Origin: Paludibacteraceae bacterium
Lineage (GTDB): Bacteria; Bacteroidota; Bacteroidia; Bacteroidales; Paludibacteraceae
Reading direction: 5' to 3'
NCBI GenBank assembly: GCA_024401645.1
Contig: JAKSKR010000032.1
Location: forward strand, 1-34,155
Length of the DNA stretch: 34,155 nucleotides
Below are positions 8,592-17,700 of this stretch, one piece after another. The position numbers and the translations under genes were made by a program. Below the pieces are notes generated by a model. That model made no database searches. It had not been told where the DNA came from and saw only the letters and a list, made by a program, of their open reading frames with translations. Positions within the stretch are counted from its first letter, which is position 1. The number at the start of each line of letters is the position of its first letter.

Positions 8592-11500
8592 ATGAGACAC
8601 ATTAAGTCAGCCTCACAAATCGAAAAACTATTCAAGAAGGTACCCGCAATAGCCATAAGCCTTCTTTCATTGGCAGCAAGCCCGCTATCAGCCCAAAACT
8701 ATTATGGTCTGTTTCCATCAAGCGAAGCGAGCGATGCCATGCGCAAGATGAAAACCAAAGACGAGACAAACGTCATTCACTGGCAGTGCGATGCCTCGGT
8801 CGACAAGTCAACTACCATCTGTTTGCGTAATTCAGATTCAGAATTAAGCCCTTACAACCAGGTCATCACCGAATTGTCGAACGCAGTTCCGGTGGCTTGT
8901 ATGACGCCAAACCGCGAATTCAAGTTGCGCCAGCCAACCAGCTTCCGCGACATGGGTTTAAGTTTGTGCGATACCATTAAGAAACTGAACATTTGGCTGA
9001 CCTTCAAGCCGAACGGGACCCCCGACACCCTATTCGTAGGTGTGCGTCCAAGCATTCGCCACATGTTCTCGTTCCCTAAACCAAAAATCGTGTACCACAG
9101 CGAGAAGATTGACCACGGAAAATTCACCAAAGGTGCAGCCATCTCGTTCGAGGCCGAAGAACCGTTGGGCGTAGACCCTAACGAGCTGCTATGGGAATGG
9201 TATGTAGACGGCGAACAGATGACCGGTAGAAGCGACCGCTGGTTCGAGACCTACTCACGTACCAAGTGGAAGAGTGGCAAGCACATTATTGGCTGCCGCT
9301 ACAAGAAACGCAACGGCCAGCGCTACAGCGAAATGGGCGAAATTGAGATTTGGCAGGCCAAGACTAACGAACATTCCATCAAGGCCATCCCTTACTGGGG
9401 TGCCGACTGTACCGACGAAGAGAACATAGACTCAACCAACTTCTGCTACAACAAGGAGTCGCGTTGGGGTAGCTTCATCATTCACCCATTGGAAGACTAC
9501 GTTCACTTCTACATGGAAATCTTAAACGAAGACATTCAGACATCGAGCATTACCAATACCGCAAAAGTATCGAACTTCGAATTGTTGGAGGCTAGCCCTG
9601 CCGACATTGACTACAAGTTCTTCTTCATGCCAACCAACTGTAAAGGTCATGCCCGCGAGCCATATACACCGGTAACCATCTACTTCCGTTTGCAAGACAA
9701 GAACATCAACTACTCGTTGATTCCTTACATACGTCCTACCATTACGGTAACCCCAGACAGTGTTGAGATTTGTGAAAACTCGTTCGAATCGTTCAGCGAG
9801 AACTCACAGTTCACCGCCGTTGCCACCGGTTTCCCCGACGACAAGTACACTTGCAGCTGGTATTACAGCAAGACCAAGAATGGCGACTACTTTATTGTAA
9901 GCAAGGGCGAGGCCAGAACCTACGTTCCAGACCGCACCGGTTACTATAAGGTTATTGCGACAGACGGCGTATTCTCGGCAGAGTCGGAACCCCTTCACGT
10001 AAAACAGAGGCACGACGACTGCGTCAGTGCAGAAATTGCATCGAAAGACGGTAAGGACTATACCTGTGCCAACGGCACCCTTCAATTGTTGTCAACCTTG
10101 AACAACTCGGCCTACAAGTACCAGTGGTTCATAGGTCCAACATCGGGCAACGGACTAAAAGCCATTGAAGGAGCAACCAGCAGCACCTTCTACGGTGTAG
10201 CCAACAAGGAGAACGAATCTTACTTCGTTGAAGTGAAGTATGGCAGCAGAAAGCTGTTGTCTAGTCCGTTCCACATCCGTCAGTTGGCAAAGATCAACGT
10301 CAACAGCAGCATCCTTCTCACCGAAGCTAGTCCGCTTGAAGTTTGCCCAGACTACAGCACCACCATTAAGGTACGTGTAAAGGGCAAGAGCAAGGATACC
10401 CTACCAATACTCTACCGTTTCTACCGCGCAAGCTTCACCCAACCCGAATTGTTGGGCAGCAAGGAAAGCACCTCGGAAAACGTTTACTACTCAACCCCAG
10501 TACACAGCAACGGTTCGAAGTACTACGTCGAGGCCGTAGGTTGCGACAACATGCTCCGTTCGAAGGAAAACATTACCGTAAACGTGAAGAACGGCGAATC
10601 GTGCGGCAAGACAGACTTCTATGTTAAGAAGACCGGTGACGACTTCCGCGACGGTACCTGCTGGAAGAATGCGTTTGCAACCATGGGCAAGGCCATTGAG
10701 AACATTAAGCTCATTCGCCAGTCACCTCTCTACGAGAACATGCCTATGACCATTCACATTGCAGCCGGTGTCTACCAGCCAGACAAGGTGGAAGGTTTCG
10801 ACTTCCCTGACAATACAACCATTTATGGTGGTTACGACGAATTGCCAACCGACAAGAGCATTAGCGGCACACAGCGTTTGCCAATTTCGCCAGCAAACCC
10901 TAACGGTTTCTCGACCACCCTACGAAGCGACTCGGCAACACAGCGCATCGTAACCCTGGAAGACCGCAACAACGTTAAGTTCGTTGGTATCCACTTTGAA
11001 GGTGACAAGATGCCGACCTCAATGGAAGGCCGTGCCATCTACATCGACAATTCAACCGTTACCATAGACTCTTGCTGGTTTAGCAACTTCCGCATCTCGC
11101 AAACCGTAAGCGAACCGCTTGCAGCCGTAACGATGACCAAGACCAACAAGACCAGCCGCAACGACTTCAAGCCAGAACTTACCATTGCACACTCTACCTT
11201 CTCGAAGAATGTTGGTGGCGAATGGGGCGGTAACCTAAACATCATGACCGACTGCGACTTGAATATAGAGAGCAGCACCTTCAGCCAAAACACCAACAAG
11301 TATAAAGGTGGAGCTGCCTTGTTGACCTATAACTGCAGCCCTAACATTACCATTACCAACAGTACCTTCTACAGCAACCAGGTTACTGGCCAAGGCGGTG
11401 CCTACGGTAGTTCGGTAATAAGAATGGCTGGTGGTAACCCTGTATGTAACATCTACAGCAGTACCATCCTCGACCACTTCTACAAGGAAACCGGTAAGCT

Positions 11501-13268
11501 GAACATCTACCACTCAATTGTAGAATGTGCCGGTAATGCCGACGTGTACAAGAACAACTTCCCACGCAAGTCTCCGTTCGTAGAAGAAACAAAGGACAAT
11601 TCCTACAACCCACGTAAGTTCTGCGCAAACTTTAAGGGTAGCACCTTCAACAAGATTAACAGCGTAGACAACTGTATAACACAGGTAATGATACCAAGCA
11701 ACAAGTTGGGTATTATTGGCCAGGCAGGCGAGCCACACCCTAACTGCCTTGTAGACCAGCGCGGCATTAAGCGTAACAGCCTTGCTTGTACCTATGGTGC
11801 ATACGAAGAAGAATATAGCGTGGCAATTGACTACAGCAAGCAGGAAGAATGTATTAACGGTGTCACCACCGCTTCGCTCACATCGGCCGTTTCTGGTTTG
11901 ACCGACGTGAAGTACCAATGGATTAACAACTACAGCGACATTAAGGGAATGAACACCGAAAAGATGGATAACGTGAGCCTTGGTACCTACTGGTTGGAAG
12001 TTAAGGGACGTGACCGTCATAATAAGGAAATCAAGATCATTTCAAACGAAATTCGCGTATCGGACATCTGTGAGGTTCCTGGCGAATACTTTGTGAACGC
12101 CACCGATGGTAACGACGGCTATGCCGGAACTACCTGGAACAAGGCCTTCAAGACATTGGGCCGCGCCATTCAGGCAGCCCGCGACTTCCGTGTAAAGAAT
12201 CCTACCCTTTCAGTTACCATCAACCTAACCGAGGGTACCTACGTGCCTAAAGCCACCACAGGTTTCAAGATTAAAGACTTGAGCGACATAACCATTAGGG
12301 GTGGCTACTCATTGAGTTCGTCAAAAGACGACAAGAGTGAGCCAAAGATGAGCAAGCAAGCCGACGGTTACGAGACCATTATGCACCCACGCGACGTTAA
12401 GGGCCGCCTGTTCGACATTGACGGCAATAACAACAACATTCGCCTAGTGGGCATACACATGCGTGGTATTAAGAACCAGGTATCGGCAGGTGGTGCGCTG
12501 AACGTGAGCGGCGGTAGCGTTACCATCGACTCATGCTGGGTTACCGGTTTCTGCGACAACAGTGTAACCCCAGACGGCAACAACAGCTGTATTAACATTA
12601 GCGGAACCGCAAAGGTGAACATCCGCAACAGTTTCTTTGCCGGCAACACCGGCAGACAGAGCGGTATTGTAGGTATAAACGGTAGCACGAACGAAACCGA
12701 GCTCAACATCTACAACAGTACCTTCCATGCCAACTATAGCACAAAGACTGGTGGTTCTGTCCTTTACGTCAGCAACGGCGCAAGCCCAGCAGTCAAGTTC
12801 ATGAACTCTACCCTATTCAGCAACCGCACAACGGTAGCCGACCAGAGCGCATGCAGCAACATTAAGCTGGTTGGTAAGGAAACCACCTCGTTGAAGATTT
12901 ACAATAGTAGCATGTTTGGTACCTACTTCGTTGAAAACGGTACAATGGAGCTCTTCAACTCGTTGGTTGAAGCTACAGGCGAAAATGCAGTGTTGAACAA
13001 CAGTTTCGTTGCATACAAGCACTTGCAGAACCGCAAAGACGACATGGACATGCACAGCCACCGCAAGTTTGCCGACAGCTTCAAGTACACCCTCACCTTC
13101 AACTGCGGCTTCCTTCCTGTTCTTGAATTGAAGAAGGATGGACATGCCGACCTTACCACAAAGGTTCCTACAATTGAAAGCGTAGACGGCTTTGACCTCC
13201 GTTACGACGAATGTAACAAGATGCGTGGCGAGGAAAGCTGCATGGGTGCAACCCAGTATGAAGAATAA
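8592..13268 (+). CDS. Exported duplicated right-handed beta-helix protein with Ig-like domains
   Basis: This is a 1558-residue exported protein. Residues 1-35 form a signal peptide (AISLLSLAASPLSAQ). Residues of about 36-380 are unassigned. Ig-like domains follow at about 383-470, 480-565 and 570-665. Then come two related modules of about 390 residues, at 675-1065 and 1163-1558, separated by another Ig-like segment. Each module opens with a similar motif (CWKNAFATMGKAI and TWNKAFKTLGRAI), carries short N/S/T-rich beta-helix rungs (NSTFYSNQ, NSTFHAN), and closes with a G-A-x-E-type end (CTYGAYEE, CMGATQYEE) as in choice-of-anchor-Q parallel beta-helix proteins. Such folds commonly bind or cleave polysaccharide, but no catalytic residues were identified. 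Unlike its neighbours it ends without a recognisable T9SS sorting domain. It probably shares transcripts with the CotH gene. The stop codon lies at the edge of a 200-bp inverted-repeat segment. Confidence 0.85.
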   Translation: MRHIKSASQIEKLFKKVPAIAISLLSLAASPLSAQNYYGLFPSSEASDAMRKMKTKDETNVIHWQCDASVDKSTTICLRNSDSELSPYNQVITELSNAVPVACMTPNREFKLRQPTSFRDMGLSLCDTIKKLNIWLTFKPNGTPDTLFVGVRPSIRHMFSFPKPKIVYHSEKIDHGKFTKGAAISFEAEEPLGVDPNELLWEWYVDGEQMTGRSDRWFETYSRTKWKSGKHIIGCRYKKRNGQRYSEMGEIEIWQAKTNEHSIKAIPYWGADCTDEENIDSTNFCYNKESRWGSFIIHPLEDYVHFYMEILNEDIQTSSITNTAKVSNFELLEASPADIDYKFFFMPTNCKGHAREPYTPVTIYFRLQDKNINYSLIPYIRPTITVTPDSVEICENSFESFSENSQFTAVATGFPDDKYTCSWYYSKTKNGDYFIVSKGEARTYVPDRTGYYKVIATDGVFSAESEPLHVKQRHDDCVSAEIASKDGKDYTCANGTLQLLSTLNNSAYKYQWFIGPTSGNGLKAIEGATSSTFYGVANKENESYFVEVKYGSRKLLSSPFHIRQLAKINVNSSILLTEASPLEVCPDYSTTIKVRVKGKSKDTLPILYRFYRASFTQPELLGSKESTSENVYYSTPVHSNGSKYYVEAVGCDNMLRSKENITVNVKNGESCGKTDFYVKKTGDDFRDGTCWKNAFATMGKAIENIKLIRQSPLYENMPMTIHIAAGVYQPDKVEGFDFPDNTTIYGGYDELPTDKSISGTQRLPISPANPNGFSTTLRSDSATQRIVTLEDRNNVKFVGIHFEGDKMPTSMEGRAIYIDNSTVTIDSCWFSNFRISQTVSEPLAAVTMTKTNKTSRNDFKPELTIAHSTFSKNVGGEWGGNLNIMTDCDLNIESSTFSQNTNKYKGGAALLTYNCSPNITITNSTFYSNQVTGQGGAYGSSVIRMAGGNPVCNIYSSTILDHFYKETGKLNIYHSIVECAGNADVYKNNFPRKSPFVEETKDNSYNPRKFCANFKGSTFNKINSVDNCITQVMIPSNKLGIIGQAGEPHPNCLVDQRGIKRNSLACTYGAYEEEYSVAIDYSKQEECINGVTTASLTSAVSGLTDVKYQWINNYSDIKGMNTEKMDNVSLGTYWLEVKGRDRHNKEIKIISNEIRVSDICEVPGEYFVNATDGNDGYAGTTWNKAFKTLGRAIQAARDFRVKNPTLSVTINLTEGTYVPKATTGFKIKDLSDITIRGGYSLSSSKDDKSEPKMSKQADGYETIMHPRDVKGRLFDIDGNNNNIRLVGIHMRGIKNQVSAGGALNVSGGSVTIDSCWVTGFCDNSVTPDGNNSCINISGTAKVNIRNSFFAGNTGRQSGIVGINGSTNETELNIYNSTFHANYSTKTGGSVLYVSNGASPAVKFMNSTLFSNRTTVADQSACSNIKLVGKETTSLKIYNSSMFGTYFVENGTMELFNSLVEATGENAVLNNSFVAYKHLQNRKDDMDMHSHRKFADSFKYTLTFNCGFLPVLELKKDGHADLTTKVPTIESVDGFDLRYDECNKMRGEESCMGATQYEE

Positions 13269-13470
13269 GAAGCTGTTTAAGAATTCAAACAACCTCGAAG
13301 CAATATCAGACCTCGAATAAGACAAAAGCCGTGGATAAAAGTCCACGGCTTTTGTTTTTGGGGATATTTCGCACAACACACTCTGTCGGGTATGTTTTTG
13401 AGGAAATATTCAAGCCTGAAAATCTCTCATAAAAATTCGCCAATAAAAAAATTTAAACAGCTTCTTGAAT
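13263..13470. repeat. 200-bp segment bounded by 14-bp inverted repeats and GAAT direct repeats (possible MITE)
   Basis: AAGAAGCTGTTTAA at 13267-13280 is exactly inverted at 13453-13466, bounding exactly 200 bases. GAAT stands immediately outside both ends (13263-13266 and 13467-13470), as a 4-bp target duplication would. The left end supplies two bases of the beta-helix TAA stop. The interior has no ORF of note and holds the terminator at 13322-13360. A non-autonomous transposable element is one reading; chance or a regulatory repeat is another. No second copy was noticed in the window. Confidence 0.45.
13322..13360 (+). terminator. Rho-independent terminator after the beta-helix gene
   Basis: A perfect 14-bp stem (13322-13335 with 13342-13355) has a six-base loop and is followed by TTTTTG. 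It is the strongest terminator in the window and lies 53 bases past the stop codon, inside the 200-bp inverted-repeat segment. Confidence 0.92.
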
Positions 13471-13500
13471 TTGCATTAGGTAACTTTCGCCAAATGGCAC

Positions 13501-13508
13501 TATATTTG
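13501..13508 (+). promoter_or_regulatory. Putative -7 box of the beta-barrel/GNAT pair
   Basis: TATATTTG matches TAnnTTTG exactly, 25 bases before the ATG at 13534. No TTG lies at the usual -33 spacing. The box sits just outside the 200-bp inverted-repeat segment. Confidence 0.55.
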
Positions 13509-13533
13509 GAATATCGATAGAAAACGCAAGCTT

Positions 13534-14259
13534 ATGAACACAAGACAAAACATCATAGGAAAGGTTATTGCACTATGTGCAGCCTGCCTTTCAAGCCTAG
13601 GCGCCACTGCACAAGGCTACCACAATCCGTTCCACCCACAGCAGCCGCAGGTAATTATTGTGCAAGAACAGCCAGTAGATTACCAGCCAACCGACGAATG
13701 GAGCTACAAGCTATACACCGGTTTAAACCTTTCGGAGCTGTTGTTTAAGAAGGAGAAAGGCATTGTGGATCCCGACTCGAAATTGAGGCCCGGTTTCGAC
13801 ATTGGGCTTCGCCTAGACCACTACATCTACAACAACTTCTCGTACTACCGCTCTATGGGTTTCCGCTATTCCTATGGCCTTTACAGAGTCAACTTTGAAG
13901 ATCCGGAAGGGAACACACGCGTCACCCAGAACCGCTTCATCTTCCCGTTCACCATTGGCGTGCTAGGCAGGGTGGGAAATTCGTTTATTGGCGTAGGTCC
14001 TAACTTGCATTTGGGTGCAGCCTTTGGCGGCACTACCCGAAACGAGGTTAACGGCGTGAAAGACACCTACAGCTCTGCTGGCGACGAGAGCAGTTTCGTC
14101 TTCGGCATAGGAGCCGAGGCTTGGTTTACCCACAACAACCTTTTCTTCAGTTTCAGCTATAACCGTTCGATGGAATGGTACGACATGCCTGAAGAGTTTG
14201 GCGACTTCAAGTCGAACGGCCGCAACTTGTTCTCGCTAAACATTGGTTACTGCTTCTGA
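13534..14259 (+). CDS. Small outer-membrane beta-barrel protein
   Basis: This 241-residue protein has a signal peptide (MNTRQNIIGKVIALCAACLS, cleaved about residue 27 after ATAQ) and a short H/P/Q-rich linker. It continues with alternating aromatic/polar strands and turns typical of an eight- to ten-strand outer-membrane barrel (for example GFRYSYGLY, FGIGAEAWF, FFSFSYNRS). The final residues FSLNIGYCF end in phenylalanine, the usual outer-membrane insertion signal. It resembles the broad PorT/OmpW-like beta-barrel group, but the exact family cannot be named. It lacks the N-terminal pattern of PorP/SprF, the barrel often paired with type B T9SS cargo. The GNAT gene begins one base after its stop, implying one transcript and translational coupling. 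Its function is unknown. Confidence 0.8.
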   Translation: MNTRQNIIGKVIALCAACLSSLGATAQGYHNPFHPQQPQVIIVQEQPVDYQPTDEWSYKLYTGLNLSELLFKKEKGIVDPDSKLRPGFDIGLRLDHYIYNNFSYYRSMGFRYSYGLYRVNFEDPEGNTRVTQNRFIFPFTIGVLGRVGNSFIGVGPNLHLGAAFGGTTRNEVNGVKDTYSSAGDESSFVFGIGAEAWFTHNNLFFSFSYNRSMEWYDMPEEFGDFKSNGRNLFSLNIGYCF

Positions 14260-14260
14260 C

Positions 14261-14788
14261 ATGCACTTAACAAAAGAGAGACTGACACCACTATCGGCGG
14301 GGACCGACAAGGTGAGGGCCCTGTATGAGGAGGCTTTCCCCGAAAACGAGCGCATACGTTGGAAACACCTGCTGACCGACCTAAACAACGTGGACTTCTA
14401 CGCCTATTACGACGAAGACCGCTTTGTGGGCCTTACCTATGCCTACCGCAAGGGAAATATTGTCTGGTGGTTCTACTTTGCCGTCTGCAAAGAACTACGC
14501 GGCAAAGGCTATGGTACAGAAATCATTCAACAAATAGTGCAACAGTACAAGGACGATGTGCTGATGATGGACATTGAGGACCCCAAGCAAGTGGCCGACA
14601 ACAGCGCACAACGCAACCAACGCTACAACTTCTACAAACGTATGGGTTTCGACGACACCGAAGCCGCAAAGACGTTTGACGACCTTCGGATGATCATCTT
14701 ATCGAAAGGGGGCAACATTAGCCAAGCCAACTACGAGATGATGCTCGACGAAATTTGGAAAGTTTACTTCCTTAACAAGGTAAAGTGA
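14261..14788 (+). CDS. GNAT family N-acetyltransferase
   Basis: This 175-residue cytoplasmic protein carries the GNAT acetyl-CoA site, seen as ELRGKGYGTEII (motif A, R-x-x-G-x-G), after the central strands IVWWFYFAV. The later NQRYNFYKRMGF matches the family's C-terminal Y-x-x-x-GF element. ATG at 14261 is chosen over an upstream TTG because it follows the beta-barrel stop by one base, giving translational coupling. The substrate cannot be told: GNAT enzymes acetylate small amines, antibiotics, peptides or protein termini. The last 25 bases overlap, tail to tail, the 3' end of the leftward Ig-repeat adhesin gene, so no separate terminator exists between them. Confidence 0.9.
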   Translation: MHLTKERLTPLSAGTDKVRALYEEAFPENERIRWKHLLTDLNNVDFYAYYDEDRFVGLTYAYRKGNIVWWFYFAVCKELRGKGYGTEIIQQIVQQYKDDVLMMDIEDPKQVADNSAQRNQRYNFYKRMGFDDTEAAKTFDDLRMIILSKGGNISQANYEMMLDEIWKVYFLNKVK

Positions 14789-17700
14789 CCGGTGTACTGC
14801 TTGTCGAGTTCAGGGACATCGAGCACGTACCAATAGTCGGTAGACGGCATAGGGTTGCCATTGTACACACCATCCCACCCCTCGGTTGTTCCCCTTTCCT
14901 CAAAAATGAGTTTGCCAAAACGATCGTAAATAGACAAGACAGCATTGCCATAGCGGTCTAGATTGACGACTTTCCAATTTTCGTCGCCTTGGTAAAAATA
15001 CTTGCGGAAGTGAAGGTCGAAAACCGGCACCGTGAACTGGTAGGTTGAAGCACAGCCATGGGTGTTGGAAACGTCAACACTGTAAGTCTTGCCATAAAGT
15101 GTATTGTTAATGACAGGCGAAGGGGTTTTGCCCATGCCATTGTGAAAATCGAAATAAAGCAAATCGTCAGCACTTTCAGTAACCATCTGGTAGCTGTGGT
15201 CACCCAAATCGTCGTGAGACAAGATGTGTGGAATATCTATTACCGTGATTGTGCCTATCTTTTCGTCGACACAAGCACCCTTGAAAGCAATTAACGTATA
15301 AGTGGTAGTCGTTTTAGGAGACAGGTCGACACCAGCCAATTCGTGGTCAGAAACCGCTTCGTCGCCTTCGAACCTCCACTCTACCGTTTCAAAAGGGCGG
15401 TCAGCTCTCGCATCGAGATGCACCGAATCACCTTGACAGATTTCCACATCGGAAATATGCAAACCAATAGGTTCATCAACATCAATGGTCACATCCATAC
15501 CCGGCAGCCTGCATCCGTTTTCCGAGATGGCGTAAACGCGGTAAGTAGAGGTTTCCAAAGGAGAGACCTCGACCTGTGATGTTGAAGATTCTAAAGGCCT
15601 ATAATAAACATCGTTCGCACCTTTAACCTCCCACTTAACATGTTCGGCATTAGGGTAGGAAGTTGTAAGAGACAGCGCACTACCCTTGCAGACACGCGTG
15701 TCGGAAGCAACAAGATCGACGTTCCTAACTAATTCTACCATCACATCTTTCCTCACCGACAATGGAGGGCACAGACCATTATCTACCCAAAACTCGTAGG
15801 TTGAAAGCGAGCCAGGCACGTCTTCAGCAGTTAACTGTTCAAAAGCCATATCTTCGCCATTCTTCTTCCAACCGAAGCTGCCACAATTGCACGGATAAAG
15901 AGTTGCATTTAAGTGTACCATATCGCCCTCGCAGACCACAGAAGGAATACTATCGACCGACAAGGTCAAACGCTGCTCCACAAAGAGCGAAAGTATTTCC
16001 GATTCGGCATTTGGGCAGACCTGCAATCCGCTTGTCACCGCCTTGACCATAGAACGCACGTCGGCCTCAACCTTCTCTGTCAATGAGGTCATGCCGTTCC
16101 AAGGTTCAAAATTAGTCGATTCGGAAGTCATACGCATCCACTTTACAGCAGGTGCATTCTCAACCTCGACATTAAGGGTAATTGTATCTCCCGAACATGC
16201 AGACAAGCTTGAAGCTGATATACGAACCGAAGGCATTGCCTCAACCCTAACCGTAAACTCATCTTCCACCGTAGGACACTTGTCGCCCGTCACCACAAAT
16301 TTGTAGGTAGCCGCAGTTGCACCATCGGCAACGTCAGATAAGAGGAGTCCATCTGACAAGAAATTCCCGTTCTTATACCAAGCATAGCGGTTGGCTGCCG
16401 ACGCATTAACAGAAGGGGTTAACGAGACAGGGTCGCCCTCGCAAACTATGGTTGGCAGGTCGTTTAGCTCTACCCTAGCCTTCTTCTCAATACCGACCGT
16501 TGCGACGTTTGAGTAGACATAAGTGCAGAAGTCTGCCATTCGCGACTTAACACGGTAAGAAGTTGCACGTGTCAGCCCAGCCCCTGCGCCTTCAGGTTCA
16601 TACTCCTGGAAATTCAAACCATCATCTGCCTTTTCCCAAACAATTGTATATTCCACCGGCGAAACAACACTCAATTCCGGAGTCGATTCCTCACAAACAA
16701 CCGCATCGGCATTGAGCTGCAACGTATAGGGTTCGATGGCAAAGACCGTAGCCGACTTTGTTACAGAAGGACACTTGCGCCCATAAACCGACAACGCATA
16801 CTTGGTTTCTGTGTTAGGAAGGTGGGTAAACGGATTGGCAGAAGAAGAAATGTCTCGGCCGTTAGCTGTCCAAATATAATCGGTAGGAATGCCTGTTGCC
16901 AAAACCATAGACAAGCTCACAGACTCGCCCGGACAAACGGCTTCGGGCAACGGATTCAGACTAAAACGTATGGAGTCTTCCACTGCAAGTGCAACCTCGT
17001 TAGACTCTACACTCTCACAAACCTGTTCGTCGGCAGACAGTACCTTGAAAGCGGCCGACTTGGTGGCTGCAATTGTCATGACTTCGCCCACAAAAGTCAA
17101 CTGTGTAAACTGGTTCTCGCCCTCGCCTTTCTGCATCCACACCAATTTAGGGGCATTTGTGGCCGTTGCTGTTAAAGTTACTTCGGCATTCTCGCACACA
17201 CTGGTTTCGTTAATCGCCAATGTTATCTGTGCCTTTTTCTCGACAGAGACCCTTAATATGGTGTCGATGGTGGGACACTTCTTACCACTTACACTGAACT
17301 TGTAAGTGGCGTCGGCTGTTACAACATCGGCAGTTACGAGGTCGGCATCGCTAAACAGGTCGCCCCCTTTCTCCCACTTGAACGTATTGGCCGACGATAG
17401 TGTGGCGGTTGCAATCAAGTCTACCGTTCCACCTTCGCAAACCATGGAAGGAATAGGCTGAACCTTTACGGAAGCCTTTTTCTCGACCTTAACTTGTGCA
17501 GAAACGGATGGTGAGGTGCAGAATTCGTTAGCAGCCACCAACGAAACGGTGACATCGTCTTCGGCATTGGTCACTGTATAGGCATCGTTGGCCGAAGACA
17601 CATTGTTCCAGATGAATGCCGTTGGTGTACCTGCAAGCACATTCGCACTAAATTCCGCATCGGCACCCTCGCATACCTCAACATCGGCAAGCGGGACCAA

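Noticed and set aside
13269..13533. Frameshifted T9SS sorting domain downstream of the beta-helix stop
   Set aside because: No frame after the stop, nor the frame restored by removing the 200-bp segment, reads through a sorting-domain motif.
13534..14259. PorP/SprF assignment for the beta-barrel
   Set aside because: It is shorter than the family and lacks the characteristic N-terminal QYxxNPLxLNPAxAG-type pattern.
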